DNA from: G963665545 sp963665545
GTDB taxonomy: Bacteria > Pseudomonadota > Gammaproteobacteria > Xanthomonadales > SZUA-36
DNA length: 64,000 nucleotides
Assembly: GCA_963665545.2 (NCBI GenBank)
Contig: CAXXKZ010000007.1
Coordinates: 496,001 to 560,000, forward strand
Direction: 5' to 3'
Position numbers and translations under genes: made by a program. The number at the start of each line of letters is the position of its first letter. Positions within the stretch are counted from its first letter, which is position 1. The notes under the pieces were generated by a model. That model did not search any database, had not been told where the DNA came from, and saw only the letters and a list, made by a program, of their open reading frames with translations. This document shows positions 56,049-64,000 of this stretch, one piece after another.

Positions 56049-57733
56049 GCACGGACCTGGGCACGGACGTGAGTGCGGATTTGGGCACGGACTTGAGTGC
56101 GGACTTGGGCACGGACGTGAGTACGGACTTGGGCACGGACTTGAGAATGGCCCTGGAACGTGCGCTGGGGTTGCTCGAATCCGGTCCGCCGCAACAATGT
56201 ATAGAATTGTGCAACGACATTCTCGCCGCAGTGCCCGGCCAGATTCAGGCACTGTATTTGCGCGGCTGCGCCGCCTATCAAACCCGAGATATCGACCAGT
56301 CTGCCGCTGATCTCGAAGTCGTTTGGGACGGCCATCCAGGACACCTGCACGCGGCCTACTATCTGGGGCGCACGTTGCGGGCGGCGGGCAGCCCCGAGGC
56401 CGCATTGGCGCCGCTGCAAGCAGCGCTGGTAGAAAATCAACTCGAAACCCTCGCCCGCTATGAGCTGGCCACCTGCCTGAACATGCTGAGACGCTGGCCC
56501 GAGGCGACTGCCCACTATCAGGCCATCATGGCCTTACAACCGGCCAACGCCCAGGTGGCCGCCAACCTGGCTTCTCTGCTTCAGCGAGAAAATCGGTTGG
56601 ACGAAGCTGACCAATGGGCCAGCAAGGCGCTGCAGTTGTAGCCCGCCAATGAAACGGCACAGATGGCGCGCGCCATCCTGGATCGCCGGGCAGGAAATTA
56701 TTCCCGGGCCGCCAGGCGGCTGCGTGACCTCACCCTGAATATCGACAACCCCATCAACAAGAGCATCGCGTGGAACCAGCTGGGCCAGTGCCGCGAGGGC
56801 ATGGAAGACTGGCATGAAGCCTTCGCGGCCTTCAGCGAATCGAACCGCATTCTGAAGTCACATCATCCCGCCGCGCGCCCGGACCCGCGCGGGCCACACG
56901 GATTGCAGACGCTGGCCCGGATTCGGTCCTGGCTGAAGGACGGACCCATGGCCGCTTGGAATGCGCCGGTCGCGCCGGATGTCGGAGGTATTGCCTTCCT
57001 CGTCGGCTTTCCAAGATCCGGTACCACTTTATTGGACCGGATGCTTGCCGCTCATCCTGACATTGAAGTGCTGGAGGAAAAGAGTTTGTTTTCAGCGCTA
57101 CATCAGGACTGGTCCGAACCCGGTACGCTGGCGTCTCTGACGGACCTCGTCGAGGAGCAGATCATTGATGCCCGGCATACCTTCAGAATCGCAATGGCAC
57201 GCCACACACGGCAATCTCAGCCGTCGCTGGTCATCGACAAGTTGCCGCTCAACCTCGCCTACCTGTTTCTGATTTACCGCCTGTTTCCACAGGCGCCGGT
57301 CATCTTCGCGCAGCGCCACCCGCTGGATGTCTGCATCAGCTGCTTTTGCCAGTCTTTTGAGCTGGAGGCATCGATGGACTACTTCCTGGATATCCAGGAC
57401 ACCGCACGGTATTACGATGCCGTCATGCAAGTGGCCTCACTTTCCTTGGCGCAAGTGGGCAACCCCAAGCACGAAATGCGCTACGAGAGCCTGGTTGACA
57501 ACCCACTGCGGCAGCTAAAGCCATTGGTCAAATTCCTCGGCCTGGAATGGAACGAGGCAGTGCTTGATTATCGGCAGCAAGGCGTCAGCAGCGATACCCC
57601 CAGCTACCAACAAGTTTCCCAACCGCTGCATTCGCGCTCAATCGGAAAATGGCGGCACTATTCGAAGCAACTCGAGCCCGCATTTCCGATGCTGCAACCC
57701 TGGCTGAAGCGATTTGGCTATGAATTTGCATGA
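56045..57733 (+). pseudogene. TPR-sulfotransferase with an in-frame TAG
   Basis: The N-terminus is four 8-residue Asp-rich repeats, then TPR units (CIELCNDILAAVPGQIQALYLRGCAAYQ) to residue 198. There TAG (56639-56641) falls inside ALQL-PANETAQMARAIL, and the same frame goes on. The C-terminal half is a sulfotransferase with the PAPS-binding loop FLVGFPRSGTTLLDRML and VIFAQRHPLDVCIS. A GAG to TAG change is the simplest cause. The start overlaps the PhoD stop by 4 bases, so they are coupled. The sulfated target is unknown. Confidence 0.8.
56048..56143 (+). repeat. Four 24-bp tandem repeats at the 5' end of the TPR-sulfotransferase
   Basis: Four units of 24 bp (starting AGCACGGACCTGGGCACG) encode S-[TA]-DLGTD-[VL]. 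They begin directly after the ATG and may be a recent slippage expansion. A downstream ATG at about 56147 (MALERALGLLES) could be the ancestral start. Confidence 0.75.
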
Positions 57734-57742
57734 CTGTCTAAC

Positions 57743-57769
57743 AAAAAAAGGCCCCGGAAGTCCGGGGCC
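57743..57769 (-). terminator. Rho-independent terminator for the leftward IPTL-CTERM gene
   Basis: Stem GGCCCCGG / CCGGGGCC (57750-57769) with loop AAGT. A7 on the plus strand at 57743-57749 becomes a T-run after the stem on the minus strand. It therefore ends transcription from the right. Confidence 0.7.
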
Positions 57770-57794
57770 CTTGGAATTATGGGGTCAGAATTAT

Positions 57795-57820
57795 GGGGTC
57801 AGAGTCAAGACTCTGACCCC
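57795..57820. repeat. REP-like perfect hairpin
   Basis: GGGGTCAGAGTC and its exact inverse are separated by AA. A partial direct copy (GGGGTCAGA) lies 14 bp before. I recall this sequence type as a common extragenic palindrome linked to REP-associated transposases; no such transposase is in the window. Confidence 0.6.
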
Positions 57821-57832
57821 GGTGACTCAGGT

Positions 57833-60364
57833 TTAGGCAAAGCGTCTGAAGCCGATCAGGCCGACAGCCAGCATCAACAGCGCCATCAGTGCCAGGCCGT
57901 ATTGGCTCAGCGTCGGGATGCCTTCGTAAATGCGCGTGTTGGTGATCGTGCATTCGGTATTCTCGATGCCTGGCGCCAGCAGGATCTCATCACAGTCTGA
58001 GTGATCGCTCTCCACTGAACTGTCGCGAATCCTCTCGTAGGCCTCGCAGACCGTCTGGTTGGCTGGAATATCCCAGTTGGGCAGTACATAGAAGAACTTG
58101 GACTGCTTCATGCTGGCATCATAATCGTCGTGCTTGAACCTCCAGTAATCTCCGACTGTCGAGGTATTACCGTGGAGCGGGAAGTCTTTGCGGTAGAAAT
58201 CGGTCACATAGCGAACGTTGCTGCATTCCCAGAAGACCCTGGCCCGCAGTGAATTGTTGAATTCCGGGAACTCGTCAAACCACTGTTTAACCACCTCAAC
58301 ATCAACTTCCTGCAGTTCGTTGAAGATCTCGCAGCGGGCCTCTTCGCCACCGACAATACCGGTGAAGTGACAACCGCTACCGACGGGCAAGCGGGAAGCC
58401 GAACCGAAGGCCAGCAAATCGCCTCTATTTTCTATGCTCGCGGAGTAATGCGGCAGATAGCCGGACACCGGCGTTTCGGTGACCGTACAGTCCAATTCGC
58501 CACTGTTAAACTCGATAATCACCCACTTGATCTCCCAGGGGCTCATATCCGGCGTGATGATCTTGGTGTGGTCTGGAATCAGGCCGGTGGTGCAGTCGAT
58601 GCTTACTTCAACCGCCGTTTCGGCGTCATCGCTGAAAATTTTGTTGACTTCAAAGGTTGCCCGGGTCGGTGCGTTGACCAGTTCGCACGCCTGATCAGTG
58701 GCCGGCTCGATCCGCATGCCGGGAAGCGCTTCATCACCACAAGTAGATTGGGCCAGGTAGTAATCACTCGCAAGTTCTTCGGTGACCCAACAATCGGTGC
58801 CGTCCCACGGAAACTGACTAACGCTGAATACAGCCGGATTACCCGGTGAAGCCGATGTTGGATTGGGTCCGGCAATTACGGCGTTATCGCAGAACAGGGT
58901 GATATCAACTGCAGCCCCGGAATTGTCGGTATAGCTTTTATTGACGACGACTTCTACCGGATCTTGTTCGTTGTAGATGCTGCAACTGTTGTCACTGGCA
59001 TCAGAGATCACATAATCGTTATCGCCGAAGCAGTCATTTCCGGCAATAACAACCGGCGGTACAGCGGCTGATATTTGCGTCCAGGTGTAACCATCGAGGT
59101 TATCCAACTCAGTGCCGTTACAGGTCGTTTGGGTATTGGCGAGGAAATACGTGACGTCAATATCCGCGGTTGCATCGTTGCCGGTACTGATGTCCGTTCC
59201 TGAATACATGATGGTGTTGCTGCCACCGCCTCCGTCGGTGCATTCAGCCGAAACCTCTGCGGTCAGGTTTGGATTGTCATCACTGAATACCTTGGTAATG
59301 CTGAAGACGGCTGCTGTTGGCCGGTTTGTGAGGGTGCAAGAGGGTGTACCCGCATCGTTAAACGTGGCGGATGTACACTCGCCCGGGGTGGGGGAATTGC
59401 TGCCGATGTAACCATCGGTTGCATCGGCTTCTGTTGCGCTACACGTGGTGCCGTCAGCAAAATTTTCGATGATCCAGTCTCCGGTTTCATTATGGCTCAA
59501 CAAGGTGTCGAGGGGCGGAATAACGACTGCGTCCCCATCATCGCAGGTCACCGATACATCGACCGCACCGCCTTGGCCGTCAGAGAACGTTTTGGTGACG
59601 CTGAACAGGGCCGATGAGGTGGCTTCAATGACTAGGTCATCAGGCTGAGAGTCGGTAATGGCAAAGTCCGGCGAGGAACTGGCGCAAGTATTTGTCTGGT
59701 CCACGATGGCATCGATGGAATAAGTGCCGGAACCAAAGAACGGGGGACTGGCGGGATCAAAGGGAACGGTTGCGAAGTTTTCCACGCAGGGTCCGGTCCC
59801 GGAACCACCAAAGTGGCAATGTGGATTTGTAAGGTTTGGGAGATCAACGCACTGCCAAAAGCCCCCATCAACATAAAGTGCCGTGGACGTCCAGTCTTCT
59901 TCCTGGATCGGCAGGACCCCACTTTCGTACGAAATTGTCAAATCAGCCGTGGTGTCTGCATGGTCGTAGTTGTTGCTATTTACCGTGACAATGACGATTG
60001 GGGTGATTGTGAGTGGTGCACTGGTATCACCTTGGGTATTCTCATCAATCGCTGTACATCCGGTGTCGGTATATATTTGAACCGTTATCGTGTGGTTGCC
60101 CGGTCCCAGCCCCGAGATATCGATCTGAGCGGCACTATCAAATTTATGCAGATGATTGGTTTGAGCACTGGTTGAATCGTGGTGCGTTGAACAGGCAAAC
60201 AGGACACCGCCTGCGAAAAAGCCGGTTGATCGCCAGTCTTGTGCCGGGCTGCCGCCGGACGTGGTACCCGTGACATCGATATCCATTGAGCCATTGGTGA
60301 ACGGCCCGTTGTTAATTGAAATGGAATTGACTTCAGCAGCAGCGAATCCGCTGGCCGGAATCAT
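57833..60364 (-). CDS. Large surface/secreted protein with IPTL-CTERM sorting signal; 5' end cut by IS3
   Basis: 843 residues as read. A beta-rich N-terminal region is followed by repeated domains with phrases such as ATSSALFSVTKTFSDGQGG and TAVFSITKVFSDDNPNL, resembling repetitive adhesin modules (DUF5979-like). The C-terminus is the IPTL-CTERM signal: IPTLSQYGLALMALLMLAVGLIGFRRFA. The present first ATG lies inside a signal peptide (SLFMIPASGFAA). Removing the IS3 element and one target duplication joins the frame to a GTG at 61635 across TWSSYWTTSLFM. IPTL proteins are thought to be anchored or processed at the envelope in polysaccharide-producing bacteria. Confidence 0.75.
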   Translation of the reverse strand: MIPASGFAAAEVNSISINNGPFTNGSMDIDVTGTTSGGSPAQDWRSTGFFAGGVLFACSTHHDSTSAQTNHLHKFDSAAQIDISGLGPGNHTITVQIYTDTGCTAIDENTQGDTSAPLTITPIVIVTVNSNNYDHADTTADLTISYESGVLPIQEEDWTSTALYVDGGFWQCVDLPNLTNPHCHFGGSGTGPCVENFATVPFDPASPPFFGSGTYSIDAIVDQTNTCASSSPDFAITDSQPDDLVIEATSSALFSVTKTFSDGQGGAVDVSVTCDDGDAVVIPPLDTLLSHNETGDWIIENFADGTTCSATEADATDGYIGSNSPTPGECTSATFNDAGTPSCTLTNRPTAAVFSITKVFSDDNPNLTAEVSAECTDGGGGSNTIMYSGTDISTGNDATADIDVTYFLANTQTTCNGTELDNLDGYTWTQISAAVPPVVIAGNDCFGDNDYVISDASDNSCSIYNEQDPVEVVVNKSYTDNSGAAVDITLFCDNAVIAGPNPTSASPGNPAVFSVSQFPWDGTDCWVTEELASDYYLAQSTCGDEALPGMRIEPATDQACELVNAPTRATFEVNKIFSDDAETAVEVSIDCTTGLIPDHTKIITPDMSPWEIKWVIIEFNSGELDCTVTETPVSGYLPHYSASIENRGDLLAFGSASRLPVGSGCHFTGIVGGEEARCEIFNELQEVDVEVVKQWFDEFPEFNNSLRARVFWECSNVRYVTDFYRKDFPLHGNTSTVGDYWRFKHDDYDASMKQSKFFYVLPNWDIPANQTVCEAYERIRDSSVESDHSDCDEILLAPGIENTECTITNTRIYEGIPTLSQYGLALMALLMLAVGLIGFRRFA

Positions 60365-60434
60365 AAACAGTGAAGTGGTCCAATAGATTGTACAACCCAG
60401 TTAAGAGATAATTTATTTAACTGGGAGAAGTAAA

Positions 60435-60728
60435 TTGAGAAGAAGAAAAAAGTATTCAAAGGAGTTCAAACTGGATGCAGTCAGTTTGGTAGTCGATCAA
60501 GGTTATAGCCGTGCAGAAGCTGCCAGAAGCCTTGGGCTTAATGGCAATATGCTCGGTCGTTGGGTTTCAGAACACCGAGCCGATGGTGGGCAATCTTTCC
60601 GCGGGAACGGCAAACTCACCCCGGAACAGGAAGAAATCCGGAAGTTAAGATCGCAGGTCAAAAACCTGAAAATGGAGAAAGAAATCCTAAAAAAAGCGAC
60701 GGTCTTCTTTGCCAAAGAAATGAAATGA
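60435..60728 (+). CDS. IS3-family transposase OrfA
   Basis: 97 residues with a helix-turn-helix (KYSKEFKLDAVSLV, YSRAEAARSLGLNGNMLGRW) and a leucine-zipper-like tail (IRKLRSQVKNLKMEKEILKKA). A run of seven A before G (60689-60695) gives an A-AAA-AAG slippery site. orfB lies in the -1 frame, so an OrfAB fusion by programmed -1 frameshifting is expected. Confidence 0.88.
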   Translation: MRRRKKYSKEFKLDAVSLVVDQGYSRAEAARSLGLNGNMLGRWVSEHRADGGQSFRGNGKLTPEQEEIRKLRSQVKNLKMEKEILKKATVFFAKEMK

Positions 60729-61603
60729 AATATTTGTTTGTCACCCAACACAAGAAGACCTGGCCAATCGACCTGATGTGTCGAGTACTGGGTGTCAGCC
60801 GACAAGGTTATTACCACTATCGGCGAATTACAGAAGCCAGGCTGGCGGATCCGGAGCACCAGGAGATGCTGGACTGGATGAAGGATATAGCCGTTGCCAG
60901 CCAATATACCTATGGCCGGCGGCGCATGAAAAGAGCGATGAATGCATTGGGTTTTCCGATCAGCAGAACGAAGACCGTGAACCTGATGAAAGAAGCGGTT
61001 ATTCAAGTTCGTCATAAAAAGAAATTCAAAGTGACCACCAACAGCAATCATAAATTGCCGTTATTTGAAAATTTATTGGAACGGCAATTTGACGTTGAGC
61101 AACCCAACCAGGTTTTTGCTTCAGACATCACCTATGTCTGGACCCAGCAAGGCTGGTTGTATCTGGCTGTTGTGATTGATTTATATTCCAGAAAAGTTGT
61201 GGGCTGGAGTATGAGCAGCCGAATGACCGCACAGCTGGTGTGTGATGCATTGACGATGGCGATCTGGTTGCGCAGGCCAAAAGCAGGCTTGATCCACCAT
61301 TCTGACCGCGGATCCCAATATGCCAGTAAAGCTTGCAGGCGATTATTGAAAGCGCATGGCTTCAAAGGCAGCATGAGCCGAAAAGGCGACTGCTGGGATA
61401 ACGCTGTTGTGGAGAGCTTCTTCGGCAGCCTGAAGCAGGAACGGGTGCACTGGCGACACTACCAGACCCGCTATGAAGCCCAGCAGGATATCCTGGATTA
61501 CATATCGATGTTTTATAACAGTTACAGACTGCATTCGTACCTCAATTACAGAAGTCCGAATCAGTTTGAAATGGAAATGACAGAATTAAGAAAAGTTGCT
61601 TAA
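60725..61603 (+). CDS. IS3-family transposase OrfB (DDE integrase)
   Basis: About 292 residues from the ATG overlapping the orfA stop. It has an HTH_21-like region and an rve domain with D in FASDITYVWT, D in IHHSDRGSQYAS and E in WDNAVVESFFGSLKQE. Full length with no lesions, so the element is probably active. The -1 frame is open back to 60560, as needed for the fusion protein. Confidence 0.9.
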   Translation: MKYLFVTQHKKTWPIDLMCRVLGVSRQGYYHYRRITEARLADPEHQEMLDWMKDIAVASQYTYGRRRMKRAMNALGFPISRTKTVNLMKEAVIQVRHKKKFKVTTNSNHKLPLFENLLERQFDVEQPNQVFASDITYVWTQQGWLYLAVVIDLYSRKVVGWSMSSRMTAQLVCDALTMAIWLRRPKAGLIHHSDRGSQYASKACRRLLKAHGFKGSMSRKGDCWDNAVVESFFGSLKQERVHWRHYQTRYEAQQDILDYISMFYNSYRLHSYLNYRSPNQFEMEMTELRKVA

Positions 61604-61775
61604 CTGGGTTGTATCAAATAGCTTGACCACGTCACAGGGCCAACAAGCCAGCAAGTGATCTTATAGAACGAATTTCAGGTGCGAACACAGGTTATCTCCT
61701 TTTTACCTATATTGTCGTTTGCCCGATTTCTGCTAACCATTCGGGCATGGTCCGAATTGCAGGATAATTGAACAA

Positions 61776-62042
61776 TTAGCCGTGCATCTTCTTGCCGGAA
61801 TCCATTCCAGCGTGGGCGCCAATTTTAGTAATTGGTGATTGCAGTGGATTGTTGCTCTCTTCCAGTCTGGTAGTTCTCTGGTCAAGCTCCGATAGTGCGT
61901 GTAAACTGCCCGAATTTACACACATTGACGAATTATCAGTTTTCATCCAGTGAAAGTCAATCAAGAAAATCTTTGCTTCGGCGATTGTTGCACTGCGCAG
62001 GCTTGCCTTGACCGCCTGATGACTCCCCTGGCGTGTATGCAA
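61776..62042 (-). CDS. Possible small ORF in a 500-bp gap
   Basis: The gap 61636-62120 holds one leftward frame of 88 residues (MHTRQGSHQAVKASLRSATI...). It has no recognisable domain or good ribosome binding site and may be spurious. Nothing else was seen in the gap apart from the IS3 target flank. Confidence 0.15.
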   Translation of the reverse strand: MHTRQGSHQAVKASLRSATIAEAKIFLIDFHWMKTDNSSMCVNSGSLHALSELDQRTTRLEESNNPLQSPITKIGAHAGMDSGKKMHG

Positions 62043-62120
62043 TAGCGGTTATGATGAACAACGAGCACGAGCTCGGTCGAGACCGTGTGACCCATGCACT
62101 GAGGCGGAGAGCACCCATCA

Positions 62121-62798
62121 ATGTCACCACAGTCCATACTGATCGTTGAAGATGAGCCCAAAATAGCCACCCTGTTGCAGGACTACCTGCAGCGGCAGGG
62201 TGGCTTTGAGGCGCATATCGTTAACCGGGGCGATGAAGCGCTGCCGGCCTTGCGCGAACTCGGGGCCGACCTGGTGTTGCTCGACCTGATGCTGCCCGGG
62301 CTGGACGGCATCGAAGTGTGCAAGCAGATTCGGGCTGAGAGCCGGGTCCCCATCATTATGGTCACGGCCCGGGTCGAGGAAATCGATCGCCTGCTGGGTT
62401 TGGAATTGGGCGCGGATGACTATATCTGCAAGCCGTTTTCGCCACGCGAAGTGGTGGCCCGGGTCAAGTCCGTTTTACGGCGCGCAAGTGCCCAGGGTGC
62501 CGACCCACCGCTCACCGGCCTGGAAATCGATGCGCCGCGTTTCCGGGCCTCCCTGGACGGCAAGCCCTTGCAACTCACGCCGGTGGAATTCTCGTTACTG
62601 CATTCCATGGCCGAACATCCCGGGCGGGTGTTTTCGCGCAACCAGTTGATGGATCGGATGTATTCTGACTACCGGGTCGTGAGTGACCGCGCGGTGGATA
62701 CGCACATCAAGAATTTGCGCAAAAAGCTGGCTGAGGCGGCGCCCGGGCGTGAGCTGGTCGAGTCTGTTTATGGGATGGGTTACAGGCTGGATCCATAA
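62121..62798 (+). CDS. OmpR-family response regulator (BaeR-like)
   Basis: 225 residues. Receiver domain with acidic pocket IVEDEP, phosphorylatable Asp in LVLLDLMLPGLDG, Thr in IIMVTARVEE and Lys in YICKPFSPRE. The winged-helix DNA-binding domain is at about 130-225 (LQLTPVEFSLLHSMAEHPG, AVDTHIKNLRKKL, VYGMGYRLDP). No histidine kinase gene is adjacent on either side, so its partner is elsewhere. Confidence 0.88.
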   Translation: MSPQSILIVEDEPKIATLLQDYLQRQGGFEAHIVNRGDEALPALRELGADLVLLDLMLPGLDGIEVCKQIRAESRVPIIMVTARVEEIDRLLGLELGADDYICKPFSPREVVARVKSVLRRASAQGADPPLTGLEIDAPRFRASLDGKPLQLTPVEFSLLHSMAEHPGRVFSRNQLMDRMYSDYRVVSDRAVDTHIKNLRKKLAEAAPGRELVESVYGMGYRLDP

Positions 62799-62843
62799 CG
62801 CGCAATCGCGAGCAAAAGTCACCGATTACCGGGTTACACACGG

Positions 62844-63944
62844 ATGCAAATGATTAGAGAAAGAATCGTTACTGAGGGCAATCCCACCGCCGAGATCCGC
62901 GCTGGCGAGGCGCTGGACTGGCCGGCGCTGGACCATCATTTGAAAGCCCATATCGAGGGCCTGGAGGGTGTGCCGGTCATCAGCCAGTATCCAAGCGGCA
63001 ACTCCAATCTGACTTACCGACTCAGGTACGGTGATCTCGACCTGGTGCTGCGCCGCCCGCCGTTTGGCACCAAGGCCAAATCAGCCCACAGCATGATCCG
63101 CGAATACCGGGTGATGACGGCGCTCAGGCCGGTTTTTGCGCAGGTGCCCGAAACGCTGTATTACACCGATGATGAGTCCGTCATCGGCGCGGAGTTTTAT
63201 GTCATGAAGCGGGTGGAAGGGCACGTGATCAAGTCTGAGATTCCGCAGTCTTGGGGATTTGACCCGGACCGAACACGGCTCTTGTGCACCCATTTCTGGC
63301 AGAAATTGATGGATTTGCACCGCGTGGATATCGCGGCAGCAGGATTGTCTGATTTCGGCAAACCAGAAGGCTACGCAGCCCGGCAGATCCACGGCTGGAA
63401 CGGGCGCTACAAAAATGCTCAGACCCCGGACGTCGATACCTTCGAAGATGTGCAGCAATGGCTTGAGGATGCCCTGGCGAAACATAATCGGTCCGATGCA
63501 AACAATCGCCGTTCGGTGCTGCATGGGGACTTCCGCATCGATAACGTGATTCTGGACCGCGATGATCCCACCCGGGTGTTGGCGCTGCTGGACTGGGAGA
63601 TCTGCGCCCTGGGCGATCCGCTAATGGACCTGGGCACTGCGCTGGCCTATTGGACCCAAGCGGATGACCCGGATTATCTCAAGGGTCTGGTCATGCAACC
63701 TTCCGATGCGCCAGGAATGATGATCCGCGCCGAGATTCTCGATATGTACCAGCAACAGACCGGCATTGATACCGGCAACTTCACTTTTTATACGGTCTAT
63801 GGCTATTTCCGCAACGCCGTCATTCTGCAGCAGATCTACTACCGCTACTACCAAGGCCAAACCCAGGATCAGCGCTTCAAGAACTTCGGCATCGCCACAC
63901 AGAACCTCGGCGATCATTGCCGCTCGTTGATTGCAGCGAGCTAG
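62844..63944 (+). CDS. Aminoglycoside phosphotransferase-fold kinase (ACAD10/11-like)
   Basis: 366 residues of the APH/choline kinase fold. Nucleotide loop around QYPSGNSNLTYRLR, catalytic Brenner motif VLHGDFRIDNVILD and the DxD-type metal site ALLDWEICALGDPLMDLG. The family includes the N-terminal kinase domain of ACAD10/11, which phosphorylates hydroxy-acyl-CoAs, so a role in hydroxy-acid catabolism is possible. Starts at 62844 or 62850 are equally likely. Confidence 0.75.
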   Translation: MQMIRERIVTEGNPTAEIRAGEALDWPALDHHLKAHIEGLEGVPVISQYPSGNSNLTYRLRYGDLDLVLRRPPFGTKAKSAHSMIREYRVMTALRPVFAQVPETLYYTDDESVIGAEFYVMKRVEGHVIKSEIPQSWGFDPDRTRLLCTHFWQKLMDLHRVDIAAAGLSDFGKPEGYAARQIHGWNGRYKNAQTPDVDTFEDVQQWLEDALAKHNRSDANNRRSVLHGDFRIDNVILDRDDPTRVLALLDWEICALGDPLMDLGTALAYWTQADDPDYLKGLVMQPSDAPGMMIRAEILDMYQQQTGIDTGNFTFYTVYGYFRNAVILQQIYYRYYQGQTQDQRFKNFGIATQNLGDHCRSLIAAS

Positions 63945-63964
63945 CTGTGAATTCCAGTAACGCG

Positions 63965-64000
63965 CTACCTCCGGAAATTCCCATGAGCGGGCTGCTGGCC
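63965..64000 (+). repeat. Start of a second copy of palindromic repeat family A
   Basis: CTACCTCCGGAAA, then CCATGAGCGGG and CTGCTG, match 33322-33354 with few changes. The rest of the element lies beyond the window edge. Confidence 0.65.

Larger units (their letters stand above)
60387..61616 (+). mobile_element. IS3-family insertion sequence, intact, with 5-bp target duplication
   Basis: 1230 bp with imperfect inverted ends (TACAACCCAGTTAAG at left, its inverse at right). AATAG occurs directly outside both ends (60382-60386 and 61617-61621). It carries overlapping orfA and orfB. It inserted into the signal-peptide region of the IPTL-CTERM gene. Confidence 0.85.

Noticed and set aside
56930..57060. 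Sulfotransferase as a separate gene starting at 56663
   Set aside because: The frame is the same as the upstream TPR part, only one TAG separates them, and the first residues after it continue a TPR unit.
2710..57733. Reassignment of TAG or TAA as sense codons
   Set aside because: Many intact genes end at TAA or TAG at the expected family C-terminus (for example hpaE, the RND permease, paaK, the SDR), so both act as stops here.
57738..57820. CRISPR or attachment site at the hairpins after the sulfotransferase
   Set aside because: There are only single hairpins with a T-run or REP-like arms, no regular spacers and no cas or integrase gene.

Overview
The window looks like a chromosomal segment of a moderately GC-rich, free-living gammaproteobacterium that breaks down aromatic and other organic compounds. 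The taxonomic call is inference. It rests on the Gram-negative outer-membrane gene set (TonB receptor, RND efflux pump, porin-like protein), an IPTL-CTERM protein, a PQQ/haem alcohol dehydrogenase and an HpaR-type regulator. No rRNA, tRNA, CRISPR array or replication origin was seen.

Layout. 0-4.4 kb: a secreted-protein fragment, aldose epimerase, a MetE-like protein, two small coupled phage-like ORFs and an IS1595 transposase. 4.4-6.3 kb: a frameshifted DUF3604 protein. 6.4-16.3 kb: an aromatic meta-cleavage island. Its leftward operon (DapA-like aldolase, FAH hydrolase, an HpaR-LigA fusion, LigB-type dioxygenase) has 4-bp overlaps throughout and diverges from hpaF-hpaE-SDR across a palindromic operator. 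A flavin hydroxylase with a DUF2783 partner and an MBL hydrolase with a MarR regulator follow. 16.3-27 kb: a membrane hydrolase with its TetR regulator, a broken metalloprotease/Calx-beta protein, and an IS256 element joining a 5'-truncated glutamine synthetase to a 5'-truncated tricorn protease. A membrane protein made of 9-residue repeats comes next. 27-38.9 kb: P450, Lrp regulator with an RND efflux pair, a palindromic repeat element, phenylacetate-CoA ligase, an Asp/Glu racemase-like protein, an acyl-CoA synthetase and a proline-racemase-family protein. 39-42.4 kb: a TonB receptor and an epoxide-hydrolase-like gene, both riddled with single-base frameshifts. 42.6-57.7 kb: CpdA-like phosphodiesterase, Kef-type antiporter, a zinc-uptake-like set without an ATPase, two serine hydrolases, VOC protein, PQQ dehydrogenase, PhoD and a TPR-sulfotransferase. 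57.8-64 kb: an IPTL-CTERM surface protein whose signal peptide is split by an IS3 element, a response regulator and an APH-like kinase.

The central biology is ring hydroxylation, extradiol cleavage and processing of the ring-opened acid (FAD hydroxylase, LigA/LigB, HpaE, HpaF, FAH hydrolase, aldolase). CoA ligases and an efflux pump lie nearby. The most unusual gene is the HpaR-LigA fusion, which places an operon repressor and a dioxygenase subunit in one polypeptide.

Caution on sequence quality: many genes carry single-base indels, mostly an extra base in a short homopolymer and concentrated at 39.0-42.4 kb. Five others carry in-frame TAG or TAA codons. Many of these breaks may be sequencing errors rather than true pseudogenes.
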